Below are positions 29,006-37,347 of a stretch of 64,000 nucleotides of DNA, in pieces (the first letter of the stretch is position 1; each line of letters begins with the position of its first letter). The translations under genes were made by a program, and so were the position numbers. The notes beneath the pieces are model-generated. The model made no database searches. It saw nothing but the letters and a program-made list of their open reading frames with translations, and was not told the origin of the DNA. The DNA comes from DSWT01 sp035420085 (GTDB lineage Bacteria; Chloroflexota; Anaerolineae; B4-G1; SLSP01), in the NCBI GenBank assembly GCA_035420085.1, contig DAOLUH010000026.1, positions 1 to 64,000 on the forward strand, given 5' to 3'.

Positions 29006-29638
29006 ATGCTTATTCCTGTGCTGAACATGCAGGGCGAGAAGGTTGATGAGATCGAACTGCGCCCGGATATTTTTGAGGCTCCGGTTAACGTCCCGTTGAT
29101 GCACCAGGCTTTGGTGCGCCAACTCGCCAATATGCGCTTGGGGACCCATAAGACGAAGACGCGCGGTGAAAATAACCGCTCGAAAGCCAAGTGGTACCGT
29201 CAGAAAGGTACCGGGCGCGCACGCCACGGCAGTCGCAATGCCCCTACCTTTGTGGGCGGTGGCATTTCGCACGGTCCTGTGCCCCGCAGCTACGAGAAGC
29301 AGATGCCGGTCAAGATGCGCCGCGCTGCGTTGCGGTCGGCGCTCTCGCTCAAGGCTACGGCGCAGCAAATTGTCGTCGTTGACCAGTTAACGATGAGCGC
29401 GCCAAAAACCAAAGAATTTGCGCATGTTTTGCGGAACCTTTCGGCTGTGGATGGCAAGGCTTTGATCCTGCTGCCTGAGCGGAACACCACGGTGGAACTC
29501 TCAGTACGCAATCTCCCGGCGGCGCGGACTCTGCGCGCACATTACCTCAACATTCGGGATTTGATGAGCACTGACTATCTCATCATGCCTTTGGGCGCGC
29601 TTGAGGTGATCGAGTCTATTCTGGGAATGGCCTCCTAG
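29006..29638 (+). CDS. rplD: 50S ribosomal protein L4
   Basis: 210 residues. The internal loop KWYRQKGTGRARHGSRNAPTFVGGG, which lines the peptide exit tunnel, is clear at about residues 62-90. In E. coli L4 is the feedback repressor of the S10 operon; whether it acts here on the hairpin upstream of rplC is unknown. It starts 2 bases after rplC. Confidence 0.96.
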   Translation: MLIPVLNMQGEKVDEIELRPDIFEAPVNVPLMHQALVRQLANMRLGTHKTKTRGENNRSKAKWYRQKGTGRARHGSRNAPTFVGGGISHGPVPRSYEKQMPVKMRRAALRSALSLKATAQQIVVVDQLTMSAPKTKEFAHVLRNLSAVDGKALILLPERNTTVELSVRNLPAARTLRAHYLNIRDLMSTDYLIMPLGALEVIESILGMAS

Positions 29639-29657
29639 ACACGGCCAAGGGAGTGGA

Positions 29658-29948
29658 ATGATGGATATTTATGAAGTGATTGTGCGTCCGTTAGAGACAG
29701 AAAAAGCGTATATGCAGCGCGAGCAAGGGCAATACGTTTTTATGGTCAATCGTAAAGCGAACAAGGCGCAGGTGTCGAAGGCCGTCGAAGAGATCTATAA
29801 CGTGACCGTGACATCTGTCAATGTGATGAATATGCCTGCCAAAATCAACCATACCCGTGGGCGTCGCAAGGTTACCCGCCGTCCTGTGTGGAAAAAGGCC
29901 GTGGTGACTTTGGCTCCCGGCGATTCGATTGAGGCATTGGAGGCTTAG
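29658..29948 (+). CDS. rplW: 50S ribosomal protein L23
   Basis: 96 residues; two consecutive ATG codons (29658, 29661) could serve after AGGGAGTGG. DIYEVIVRPLETEKAY and the tail RRKVTRRPVWKKAVVTL are typical. L23 lies at the tunnel exit and docks trigger factor and SRP. It ends 1 base before rplB. Confidence 0.95.
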   Translation: MMDIYEVIVRPLETEKAYMQREQGQYVFMVNRKANKAQVSKAVEEIYNVTVTSVNVMNMPAKINHTRGRRKVTRRPVWKKAVVTLAPGDSIEALEA

Positions 29949-29949
29949 C

Positions 29950-30786
29950 ATGGCAATCAAGAAATACAAGCCGACTTCCCCCGGTCGTCGTTGGTTGGCC
30001 GGGCAGACCTTTGAAGAAGTGACTCGGGATAAGCCCGAAAAGAGTTTGGTGCGCCCTTTGAACAAAAATGCCGGGCGCAACGCCTACGGGCGGGTGACCG
30101 TCCGTCACCGGGGTGGTGGTCATGCGCGTCAGTATCGCCTGATTGATTTTCGCCGTGACAAATTCGATATCCCCGCGCGGGTTGATTCGATTGAGTATGA
30201 TCCAAACCGCTCGGCACGCATCGCGCTGCTGGTATACGCGGATGGCGAAAAGCGCTACATTCTGGCTCCCGTGGGACTACGTGTAGGAAACACGGTGGTC
30301 AGCTCGCGCAAGAGTACAGAAATTTACGTGGGCAATGCGATGCCCCTGGACCGTGTACCGCTGGGTACGGTGGTGCACAACGTCGAGCTTTATCCAGGTC
30401 GGGGTGGGCAATTGGTCCGCGCCGCGGGTGCGGCGGCTCAAGTTTTGGCTAAAGAGGGCGACTACATCACCTTGCGTCTGCCGAGCAGTGAAATGCGCCG
30501 GATTCACAAGACGTGTATGGCGACCATCGGACAGGTGGGTAATGTTGATCACACGAACGTGAAATTGGGCAAGGCCGGGCGCAAGCGCTGGATGGGCTGG
30601 CGTCCCGCGGTGCGCGGTTCTGCGATGAGCCCGCGCGACCATCCGCACGGTGGTGGTGAGGGGCGCACCCCGATCGGTATGCCTGGGCCAAAGTCACCGT
30701 GGGGCTGGCGTACCCTGGGCCGGAAAACCCGTCGCAATAAGTCAACCGATAAGTACATTGTCCGGCGCCGTAATGCCGGCCGCTAG
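29950..30786 (+). CDS. rplB: 50S ribosomal protein L2
   Basis: 278 residues from the ATG at 29950 (upstream in-frame codons belong to rplW overlap). Conserved segments include GRVTVRHRGGGHARQYR and the C-terminal MSPRDHPHGGGEGRTPIG, whose His is important for subunit association and peptidyl transfer. It is one of the most conserved 50S proteins, and here it is of usual length. Confidence 0.96.
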   Translation: MAIKKYKPTSPGRRWLAGQTFEEVTRDKPEKSLVRPLNKNAGRNAYGRVTVRHRGGGHARQYRLIDFRRDKFDIPARVDSIEYDPNRSARIALLVYADGEKRYILAPVGLRVGNTVVSSRKSTEIYVGNAMPLDRVPLGTVVHNVELYPGRGGQLVRAAGAAAQVLAKEGDYITLRLPSSEMRRIHKTCMATIGQVGNVDHTNVKLGKAGRKRWMGWRPAVRGSAMSPRDHPHGGGEGRTPIGMPGPKSPWGWRTLGRKTRRNKSTDKYIVRRRNAGR

Positions 30787-30802
30787 GTAAGGGAGGTACA
30801 CA

Positions 30803-31090
30803 ATGTCGCGTTCTTTGAAAAAAGGACCTTACGTCAACCCGAAGTTGCTTAAGAAAGTTGAAGAGATGAACCGGAGCGGGCAGAAACGTGTCTTGCGCAC
30901 ATGGTCACGCGCTTCCGTGATCTTCCCGCAGATGGTGGGGCACACCATTGCCGTTCACGATGGACGCCGCCATGTTCCAATCTATGTCACTGAAAATATG
31001 GTAGGACATCGGCTGGGAGAATTTGCGCCAACCCGGACTTTCCGTGGTCACATCGTCAAAGAGAAGAAAGGGCGGGTCGCCCCGCGCTAA
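30803..31090 (+). CDS. rpsS: 30S ribosomal protein S19
   Basis: 95 residues beginning MSRSLKKGPYVNPKLLKKV, with TWSRASVIFPQMVGHTIAVHDGR and GEFAPTRTFRGH. S19 pairs with S13 in the 30S head. GGGAGG precedes the ATG, 16 bases after rplB. Confidence 0.96.
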   Translation: MSRSLKKGPYVNPKLLKKVEEMNRSGQKRVLRTWSRASVIFPQMVGHTIAVHDGRRHVPIYVTENMVGHRLGEFAPTRTFRGHIVKEKKGRVAPR

Positions 31091-31110
31091 GGGTAGCGAG
31101 GTAAAAACTG

Positions 31111-31476
31111 ATGCTGGATAGAGTACAGGCTAAGGTTAAGCATGTCCCCATGGCCCCTTTGAAGGTGCGGCATCTGATCGCTCCTTTGCGGGGAATGGCT
31201 GCGCAGGCCGCGCTGGATGCGCTGCGCGTCATGCCTCAGGCAGCGGCAGAACCGGTATACAAACTGATTCGCTCTGCGGTGGCAAATGCCGACGAAATGG
31301 GGTTGGACATTGGCAATCTATACATCGTGCAGCTTACGGCTGACGAGGGGCCAGGTCGAATGCCGGGCAAGGGTTGGCGGGCGCGCTGGGGCAGCCGGGG
31401 ACGCTATCGCCCAATCCGTAAGCGTTCGTCGCACATCACGGTCGTTCTTGAAGAACGGCTTCCAGAGCAGCGATAA
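31111..31476 (+). CDS. rplV: 50S ribosomal protein L22
   Basis: 121 residues. The core APLKVRHLIAPLRGM and the C-terminal hairpin with RAR WGSRGRYRPIRKRSSHITVVL are recognisable. Its beta-hairpin lines the exit tunnel and is a site of macrolide resistance in other bacteria. It is 20 bases after rpsS. Confidence 0.95.
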   Translation: MLDRVQAKVKHVPMAPLKVRHLIAPLRGMAAQAALDALRVMPQAAAEPVYKLIRSAVANADEMGLDIGNLYIVQLTADEGPGRMPGKGWRARWGSRGRYRPIRKRSSHITVVLEERLPEQR

Positions 31477-31486
31477 GGAGGCTAAT

Positions 31487-32179
31487 TTGGGACGTAAAGT
31501 TCATCCCTACGGTTTTCGGTTGAAAGTCATTCGCGATTGGAAATCCCGCTGGTTTGCAGAGGGACGGGAGTATTCTGCGCTCTTGGAAGAAGACCGCAAG
31601 ATTCGTGACTTTATCTTTAACGAAATGCGGGCACGGTCGCGTGATGGTCAGAGCGGTGTTTCGCATGTGGATATTGAGCGTTTCCCGCCGAATCAGGTGT
31701 CGGTTGTCATCTGGACTGCGCGTCCGGGTGTCGTGATCGGCCGTAAGGGCGAGAATGTCAAGGTTTTGCGGCAGCGTGTAGAAGAACTTAGCGGCGGCAA
31801 ACGGGTCCATGTGGATGTTCAGGAAGTCGAGCAGCCCGATATGGATGCCCGTTTGGTGGCTGAGAACATTGTCGCGCAGTTGGAGAAACGTATCTTCCAC
31901 AGCCGCGCTATGAAGCGCGCTGTCCGTCAGGCCTTGCGTGCCGGTGCAGAAGGCGTGCGCGTCATGTGCAGTGGGCGGCTTGCCGGTGCGGAAATGGCGC
32001 GGCGCGAATGGATGCGCGAGGGGCGCGTGCCTCTACAAACATTGCGCGCGGATATTGATTATGCTCAGGACGAAGCTCTGACGACTTACGGACGTATCGG
32101 CGTCAAAGTGTGGATTTATAAGGGTGAAGTTCTCCCGAAAAAATCCGCCTCTGTAGAAGATACGGCACAGAGCGCATAA
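31487..32179 (+). CDS. rpsC: 30S ribosomal protein S3
   Basis: 230 residues from a TTG start at 31487, chosen because AAGGAGG lies just upstream and the product begins with the conserved GRKVHPYGFRL. Longer upstream frames overlap rplV and are not supported. The KH domain shows PGVVIGRKGENV, and the C-terminal domain has IDYAQDEALTTYGRIGVKVWIYKGE. S3 forms part of the mRNA entry channel and its helicase activity. Confidence 0.94.
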   Translation: MGRKVHPYGFRLKVIRDWKSRWFAEGREYSALLEEDRKIRDFIFNEMRARSRDGQSGVSHVDIERFPPNQVSVVIWTARPGVVIGRKGENVKVLRQRVEELSGGKRVHVDVQEVEQPDMDARLVAENIVAQLEKRIFHSRAMKRAVRQALRAGAEGVRVMCSGRLAGAEMARREWMREGRVPLQTLRADIDYAQDEALTTYGRIGVKVWIYKGEVLPKKSASVEDTAQSA

Positions 32180-32203
32180 AGTTGGTATGAAGGAGATAAA
32201 GCC

Positions 32204-32632
32204 ATGTTGATGCCAAAACGCGTGAAATATCGCAAGCAACACCGTGGGCGCAGAACGGGTAAGGAATCCCGTGGGGTTGACGTGTCCTTTGGCGACTACG
32301 GCTTGCAGGCTTTGGAGCCGGCCTGGGTCACGGCCCGCCAGATTGAAGCTGCGCGGCGCGCCCTCGTGCGTTACATGCGGCGCCGTGGTAAGTACTGGAT
32401 CCGTATCTTCCCCGATAAGCCGATTACGTCGAAGCCGGCCGAAACTCGCATGGGTAAAGGGAAAGGGGCGGTTGATCAATGGGTAGCGGTGGTGCGTCCA
32501 GGGCGTGTGATGTTTGAAGTCAGCGGTGTACCGAATGATGCGGCGCACGAAGCGTTGCGTTTGGCGGCGCACAAGTTGCCCATCAAAACTCAGGTCATTA
32601 CCCGCTTGGATTTGGAGCAGGAGAATCAATAA
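32204..32632 (+). CDS. rplP: 50S ribosomal protein L16
   Basis: 142 residues. MLMPKRVKYRKQHRGR and the MGKGKGAVDQWVAVVRPGR loop are diagnostic; the latter contacts A-site tRNA. The stop codon overlaps the rpmC start by one base (TAATG), indicating translational coupling. Confidence 0.96.
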   Translation: MLMPKRVKYRKQHRGRRTGKESRGVDVSFGDYGLQALEPAWVTARQIEAARRALVRYMRRRGKYWIRIFPDKPITSKPAETRMGKGKGAVDQWVAVVRPGRVMFEVSGVPNDAAHEALRLAAHKLPIKTQVITRLDLEQENQ

Positions 32633-32853
32633 TGCCGGCAAAAGAATTACGTGAACTAACAGAAGATGAATTGCGGCTTCGCCTGCATGAGACGCGGCGC
32701 GAATTGTTCAACCTGCGGCAACAATGGTATGCAGGGAGCTTGGAAGATCATAATCGGCTGCGCGCTGTGCGCAAGGACATTGCGCGGATTATGACGATTC
32801 TGCGCGAACGTGAGCTGGTGACAGAGTTGTCGCAGAAAGGAGCAGTGGCATGA
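32632..32853 (+). CDS. rpmC: 50S ribosomal protein L29
   Basis: 73 residues, a two-helix protein with KELRELTEDELRLRLHETRRELFNLR and NRLRAVRKDIARIMTILRERE. L29 lies beside L23 at the tunnel exit. It overlaps rplP by one base and rpsQ by four (ATGA). Confidence 0.95.
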   Translation: MPAKELRELTEDELRLRLHETRRELFNLRQQWYAGSLEDHNRLRAVRKDIARIMTILRERELVTELSQKGAVA

Positions 32854-33101
32854 GAGAGCGTCGTCGTCGTTTGACTGGCGTTGTAACCAGCGACAAGATG
32901 GATAAAACAGTCGTGGTGGTTGTCGAGCGTCGTTATCGCCACCCGCTGTACAAAAAAGTGGTCCGGGCGATGAAAAAATACATGGCGCACGATGAAAACA
33001 ACGAGTGTCGCATCGGCGATACCGTGAGCATTATCGAATCGCGCCCCTACAGCCGCCACAAGCGGTGGGCGGTAGAAACCATTTTGGAACGGGCCGCCTA
33101 A
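32850..33101 (+). CDS. rpsQ: 30S ribosomal protein S17
   Basis: 83 residues of OB fold: RRRLTGVVTSDKMDKTVVVVVERRYRHPLYKK, with GDTVSIIESRPYSRHKRWAV near the end. S17 is an early 16S-binding assembly protein. It overlaps rpmC by four bases. Confidence 0.95.
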   Translation: MRERRRRLTGVVTSDKMDKTVVVVVERRYRHPLYKKVVRAMKKYMAHDENNECRIGDTVSIIESRPYSRHKRWAVETILERAA

Positions 33102-33113
33102 GGAGCACGCACC

Positions 33114-33485
33114 ATGATTCAAACAGAAACGCGGTTAAAGGTTGCCGATAATACAGGCGCGCAAGAGATCCTTTGTATTCGAGTGCTCGGTGGGTCGCGA
33201 CGGCGCTACGGCACCATCGGCGATTCCATTGTGGCAGCAGTCAAGTCCGCCACTCCCACGGCCTCGGTCAAAAAGGGTGAGGTCGTCCGTGCCGTCATCG
33301 TGCGGGTCACGAAAGAATATCGTCGTCCCGATGGTTCTTATATCCGTTTTGACGATAATGCAGCGGTGATTCTGGATGCTTCGGGCGTGAATCCGCGGGG
33401 AACTCGTATCTTTGGGCCGGTAGCGCGCGAACTGCGTGAAAAGGGCTTTATGAAGATTGTGTCCCTGGCGCCTGAAGTGTTGTAG
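33114..33485 (+). CDS. rplN: 50S ribosomal protein L14
   Basis: 123 residues. IQTETRLKVADNTGAQEILCIRVLGG and GTRIFGPVARELREKGFMKIVSLAPEVL are hallmark segments. L14 forms intersubunit bridges with 16S rRNA and is a binding site for the silencing factor RsfS. 12 bases after rpsQ. Confidence 0.96.
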   Translation: MIQTETRLKVADNTGAQEILCIRVLGGSRRRYGTIGDSIVAAVKSATPTASVKKGEVVRAVIVRVTKEYRRPDGSYIRFDDNAAVILDASGVNPRGTRIFGPVARELREKGFMKIVSLAPEVL

Positions 33486-33505
33486 GAGCGGTGTGAGGTA
33501 TTAAG

Positions 33506-33826
33506 ATGAATCGTATAAAAAAAGGTGATACAGTCGAAGTCATCACTGGTGAAGATCGCGGGGTGCGCGGCGAGGTTTTACGGGTACTGCTCAAAGAAAA
33601 CCGGGTGGTCGTATCGAAGGTCAATATGGTCACCAAGCACCAAAGCGCGCAGCGGGCCGGGCGGTCTCAGATGCAAGGTGGGCGGATTCAGTTCGAAGCG
33701 CCAATCAGCCTCTCGAACGTTATGTTAGTCTGTCCCAAGTGCAACCAGGCGACCCGTGTCGGCTATGATGTTGTTGATGAGAACAAAGTGCGCGTGTGTC
33801 GCAAGTGCGATGCGGTGATTGAATAG
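33506..33826 (+). CDS. rplX: 50S ribosomal protein L24
   Basis: 106 residues. A KOW motif (IKKGDTVEVITGEDRGVRGEVLRVL) is followed by VSKVNMVTKHQSAQR. The C-terminus carries a CPKC...CRKC zinc-ribbon pair, present in many L24 proteins. It is one of two initiators of 50S assembly. ATG start 20 bases after rplN. Confidence 0.95.
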   Translation: MNRIKKGDTVEVITGEDRGVRGEVLRVLLKENRVVVSKVNMVTKHQSAQRAGRSQMQGGRIQFEAPISLSNVMLVCPKCNQATRVGYDVVDENKVRVCRKCDAVIE

Positions 33827-33855
33827 CAGGTTCCCTGCTCTGGGAGAAGGTAAAC

Positions 33856-34392
33856 ATGCAAGAGTTACAGAAACGGTATCGTGAAGAAATTACACCAAGC
33901 TTGCTCAAAGAGTTTGGTTACGCCAATGTGATGCAAGTGCCGCGTCTGCGCAAGGTTGTGATCAACATTGGGATGGGGGAAGCCCTGGATAACCCCAAAG
34001 CACTCGAGTATGCCGTAGCCGACCTGCGCAGCATTACCGGGCAACAGCCGGTTGTCACGAAAGCCCGGAAGTCGGTCGCTAACTTCAAGTTGCGCGAAGG
34101 GCGCGCCATTGGGGTGAAAGTCACCCTGCGCGGCGAAAAGATGTGGGCTTTTCTCAGTCGCCTGGTTAGTGTCGCCCTTCCCCGCACCCGTGACTTCCAC
34201 GGTGTGCCGGATAAATTGGATGGGCGCGGTAATTACACCCTGGGACTGCGCGAGCAATTGATCTTCCCAGAAATTAATTACGACAAAATTGATAAAATTC
34301 GAGGGTTTGAAGTAACCATTAACACGACGGCTGAGACTGACGAAGAGGCCCGACGGCTGTTGGAGCTTCTGGGGATGCCCTTTCGGCGCTAG
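33856..34392 (+). CDS. rplE: 50S ribosomal protein L5
   Basis: 178 residues with VPRLRKVVINIGMGEAL, RKSVANFKLREG and DFHGVPDKLDGRGNYTLG. L5 binds 5S rRNA and contacts P-site tRNA. Spacing to rpsN is 54 bases, with an AAGGAG site before the latter. Confidence 0.96.
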   Translation: MQELQKRYREEITPSLLKEFGYANVMQVPRLRKVVINIGMGEALDNPKALEYAVADLRSITGQQPVVTKARKSVANFKLREGRAIGVKVTLRGEKMWAFLSRLVSVALPRTRDFHGVPDKLDGRGNYTLGLREQLIFPEINYDKIDKIRGFEVTINTTAETDEEARRLLELLGMPFRR

Positions 34393-34446
34393 TGGTTAAC
34401 AACCTTGGGCTTGTGAGCGAACGAGTTTTGGAGAAGGAGTAATAGT

Positions 34447-34629
34447 ATGGCACAAAAATCAATGCCGATTCGCGAAACCCGGCGTAAGTATAAGATACGG
34501 GTACGTAACCGCTGTTCTCGTTGTGGACGCCCGCGTGGGTATTACCGCCGCTTCGGCTTATGCCGGATCTGTCTTCGTGAGTTGGCCTTAGAGGGGAAAG
34601 TCCCCGGTCTGGTTAAATCCAGTTGGTAA
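34447..34629 (+). CDS. rpsN: 30S ribosomal protein S14, zinc-binding type
   Basis: 60 residues, the short form. Zinc ligands are seen as CSRC (residues 22-25) and CRIC (38-41) around GRPRGYYRRFGL. This type is usual in Gram-positives and several other phyla and differs from the roughly 100-residue zinc-free form. Confidence 0.96.
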   Translation: MAQKSMPIRETRRKYKIRVRNRCSRCGRPRGYYRRFGLCRICLRELALEGKVPGLVKSSW

Positions 34630-34641
34630 TGGAGTGCAAAG

Positions 34642-35052
34642 ATGATAACTTCAGATCCAATTGCTGATATGTTAGCACGTCTTCGGAATGCTTTAATGGT
34701 GAAGCATGCGACAGTTTCTATGCCGGCGTCCAAGGTCAAGGCTGCCATTGCCAAAATCCTCAAGGACGAGGGGTATATTGAAGATTACAAGGTGGTCACA
34801 GACGAGAACGCGCATCGGAGCCTGGTCATCCAACTCAAGTATCAGGGTGATGTCAAGCACCAGCGGCCTGTTATCACTAACCTGACGCGTGTGAGCAAGC
34901 CTGGCCGTCGTATCTATACGTCGGTTCAGGATATTCCCTGGGTACGCAGTGGCATGGGGATTGCCATCCTCTCCACTCCCAAGGGCGTCATCACCGGCCA
35001 GCAGGCGCGCCGTCTCAACGTTGGCGGCGAGATCATCTGCTACGTCTGGTAA
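34642..35052 (+). CDS. rpsH: 30S ribosomal protein S8
   Basis: 136 residues. SDPIADMLARLRNALMVKHATV at the start, then the C-terminal RVSKPGRRIYTSVQDIPWV and GMGIAILSTPKGVITGQQA. S8 organises the 16S central domain, and in E. coli represses the spc operon by binding mRNA. 12 bases after rpsN. Confidence 0.96.
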   Translation: MITSDPIADMLARLRNALMVKHATVSMPASKVKAAIAKILKDEGYIEDYKVVTDENAHRSLVIQLKYQGDVKHQRPVITNLTRVSKPGRRIYTSVQDIPWVRSGMGIAILSTPKGVITGQQARRLNVGGEIICYVW

Positions 35053-35072
35053 TACGGGCAGGGAGGTTAATC

Positions 35073-35618
35073 ATGTCGCGGATAGGAAAAATGCCGATCC
35101 CGATCCCATCTGGGGTGCGGGTGCAAATTGATGGAAGTACGGTAACGGTCGCTGGGCCGAAGGGTGAGTTGACGCGCGAGTTCCGTCCTGAGATGACGAT
35201 TTCGATCAAAGATGGCGTGTTGCATGTGGCACGCCCCAATGATGAACAACCGATCAGGGCGCTTCATGGCCTGACGCGCGCGTTGCTCAACAACATGGTT
35301 TATGGCGTGACTGCGGGTTACAGCCGGGTGTTGGAGATCGTGGGAACCGGGTATCGCGCTGAACTCCAGGGGAAGACATTGGTGATGAGCCTGGGACTCT
35401 CCCATTCTGTGGTGATTGAGCCGCCCGCGGGGATTCAGTTTGAGGTCAACCCGCGCACCAGCACCATCACGGTGCGGGGTTGCGACAAAGAAGTGGTTGG
35501 TCGAGTCGCTGCGGAAATTCGCGGCTGGCGCCCCGTGGAACCTTATTTGGGTAAAGGCATTCGCTATCAGGGTGAGCTGGTACGCCGTAAGGCGGGGAAG
35601 ACCGGCAAAGCCAAATAG
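35073..35618 (+). CDS. rplF: 50S ribosomal protein L6
   Basis: 181 residues. MSRIGKMPIPIPSGVRVQID opens a typical duplicated L6 fold, closing with EPYLGKGIRYQGELVRRKAGKTGK. L6 lies close to the sarcin-ricin loop, where EF-Tu and EF-G dock. GGGAGG precedes the ATG. Confidence 0.96.
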   Translation: MSRIGKMPIPIPSGVRVQIDGSTVTVAGPKGELTREFRPEMTISIKDGVLHVARPNDEQPIRALHGLTRALLNNMVYGVTAGYSRVLEIVGTGYRAELQGKTLVMSLGLSHSVVIEPPAGIQFEVNPRTSTITVRGCDKEVVGRVAAEIRGWRPVEPYLGKGIRYQGELVRRKAGKTGKAK

Positions 35619-35666
35619 CATCGTAACGTGAAGTGATAAAACGTGGAACTGAGGGTAAAGTAAAAG

Positions 35667-36035
35667 ATGAAACCAGAAATTGATCGCAGTAAAGCCCGAT
35701 TGCGGCGCCAAGCTCACATCCGCAAGACCGTGAGTGGGACGCCAGAACGTCCACGTCTGAGCGTCTTCCGCAGCCTGAATCACATTTATGCGCAGATCAT
35801 TGACGATAACGCGGGCTGTACACTCGCTGCAGCTTCTACGGTGGATCGAGGCATTCGTGAGCGGGTCGCTGAAATGACGAAGACCGAGCAGGCGCGGGTT
35901 GTAGGTGAAGTGATAGCTGAGCGGGCATTGTCTAAAGGTGTGAAAAGTGTAGTGTTCGACCGTGGTGGCTACAAGTATCACGGTCGTGTGAAGGCTCTCG
36001 CCGAGGCCGCTCGTAAGGCGGGTCTGGATTTCTAA
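35667..36035 (+). CDS. rplR: 50S ribosomal protein L18
   Basis: 122 residues. RLRRQAHIRKTVSGTPERPRLSVFRS and VVFDRGGYKYHGRVKALAEAARKAGLDF are standard. It binds 5S rRNA with L5. 48 bases after rplF. Confidence 0.96.
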   Translation: MKPEIDRSKARLRRQAHIRKTVSGTPERPRLSVFRSLNHIYAQIIDDNAGCTLAAASTVDRGIRERVAEMTKTEQARVVGEVIAERALSKGVKSVVFDRGGYKYHGRVKALAEAARKAGLDF

Positions 36036-36075
36036 ATATACGGCTGCGCCTTAGTCGCGTCCGGCAGGAGGAGAT

Positions 36076-36618
36076 ATGGAATCACGACGAGATCGAAGAC
36101 CAGTTGTTGAAGAAGAACAAGAAGAACTGGATGAGCGCGTAGTTGACATTACGCGGGTAGCTAAAGTTGTTAAGGGTGGTCGCACTTTCCATTTCCGTGT
36201 TGTTGCCATTGTGGGTGACAACAAGGGCCAGGTCGGGCTGGGCATCGGCAAAGCTCGCACTGTGCCCGACGCCATCGGGAAGGCGACCGAACGCGCCCGG
36301 CGCGCTATGCACACCATTCCTTTGGAAGGAACCACTATTCCGCACGATGTTGTGGGGCGTTGTGGCGGCGCAAAAGTCTTGTTGCGCCCGGCGACCAAAG
36401 GTACTGGCGTTATCGCTGGGGGTGGTGTGCGTGCAGTCCTGGAAGCTGCTGGAATCCATGACATTTTGACCAAATCTCAAGGCAGCGCCACCGCCATCAA
36501 TGTCGTACAGGCAACAGTTGAAGCCTTGGATCAACTGCGCTGGGTCGAAGAATTGGCTAAAGAGCGTGGCAAGCCGGTCGCCGAGGTGATGCCTTTCTGG
36601 CGAAGGAGGCAAGCATAA
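36076..36618 (+). CDS. rpsE: 30S ribosomal protein S5
   Basis: 180 residues. The N-terminus is acidic (about residues 8-20, EEEQEELDERV), then the conserved RVAKVVKGGRTFHFRVVAIVGD and GGVRAVLEAAGIHDILTKSQGS. S5 is involved in decoding fidelity and mRNA entry. GGCAGGAGGAG precedes the ATG. The stop overlaps the rpmD start by one base. Confidence 0.96.
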   Translation: MESRRDRRPVVEEEQEELDERVVDITRVAKVVKGGRTFHFRVVAIVGDNKGQVGLGIGKARTVPDAIGKATERARRAMHTIPLEGTTIPHDVVGRCGGAKVLLRPATKGTGVIAGGGVRAVLEAAGIHDILTKSQGSATAINVVQATVEALDQLRWVEELAKERGKPVAEVMPFWRRRQA

Positions 36619-36806
36619 TGGCTAAAATGCTGCGTATTACGCTGGTGCGTAGCCCTATCGGATATTCCATTCGGCAAAAGCAGACAGCGCGAACGTTGGG
36701 ATTGCGGAAATTGAATCAAGTTGTGGAACGTCCCGACAACCCTGCTGTGCGCGGTATGGTGAACAAGATTTCGCATCTGCTGCGGGTTGAGGAAGTCGAG
36801 GCATAG
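36618..36806 (+). CDS. rpmD: 50S ribosomal protein L30
   Basis: 62 residues, single-domain: LRITLVRSPIGYSIRQKQTART, LGLRKLNQ and VRGMVNKISHLLRV. It overlaps rpsE by one base (TAATG), so translation is probably coupled. Confidence 0.95.
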   Translation: MAKMLRITLVRSPIGYSIRQKQTARTLGLRKLNQVVERPDNPAVRGMVNKISHLLRVEEVEA

Positions 36807-36821
36807 GTGGAGGATACTGTC

Positions 36822-37304
36822 ATGAAGTTACAAGATTTGCATCCTGCCGAGGGAGCTAAAAAGTCACGCAAGCGCGTCGGTCGTGGTATCGCCGCCGGCC
36901 AGGGTAAAACGGCAGGGCGGGGTACAAAAGGACAGAAAGCGCGCGGTGGCAAGGGAATGGGCGCATACTTTGAAGGTGGACAACTTCCTCTCGTGCGTAA
37001 GATCCCATTCGTGCGTGGTTACAAGTTCTTCAACCCGTATAAAGTTGAGTTCACGCCGGTGAATCTGGCGCAACTTAGCGAGCGTTTCGCGGCTGAGGCG
37101 GTGGTCTCGCCGGAGACCTTGTCGGCGGTGGGGCTGATCAAACACGCAGATGATTGGATCGTCGTTTTGGCCGAGGGAGAACTCACATATCCCTTGAAAG
37201 TGTATGCGCATCGTGTCTCGACGGCTGCACGCGCCAAGATTGAGGCCGCGGGTGGTACGGTAGAACTTTTACCGTGGACCAGGGGCGGTTATCGGACTCG
37301 CTGA
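36822..37304 (+). CDS. rplO: 50S ribosomal protein L15
   Basis: 160 residues from the ATG at 36822; GGTGGAGG lies upstream. A GTG five codons earlier would place the start on that site and is less likely. The Gly/Arg/Lys-rich N-terminal arm RKRVGRGIAAGQGKTAGRG and the later GGQLPLVRKIPFVRGY are typical of this late-assembly protein. Confidence 0.95.
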   Translation: MKLQDLHPAEGAKKSRKRVGRGIAAGQGKTAGRGTKGQKARGGKGMGAYFEGGQLPLVRKIPFVRGYKFFNPYKVEFTPVNLAQLSERFAAEAVVSPETLSAVGLIKHADDWIVVLAEGELTYPLKVYAHRVSTAARAKIEAAGGTVELLPWTRGGYRTR

Positions 37305-37347
37305 GTGTGGTATGCTTGTGTAGCTTAGGCTCTGACGGAGGCTATTA

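Noticed and set aside
31286..31486. N-terminal extension of rpsC overlapping rplV
   Set aside because: S3 normally begins GRKVHPYG, and AAGGAGG lies directly before the TTG at 31487. The upstream part is out-of-frame rplV sequence.
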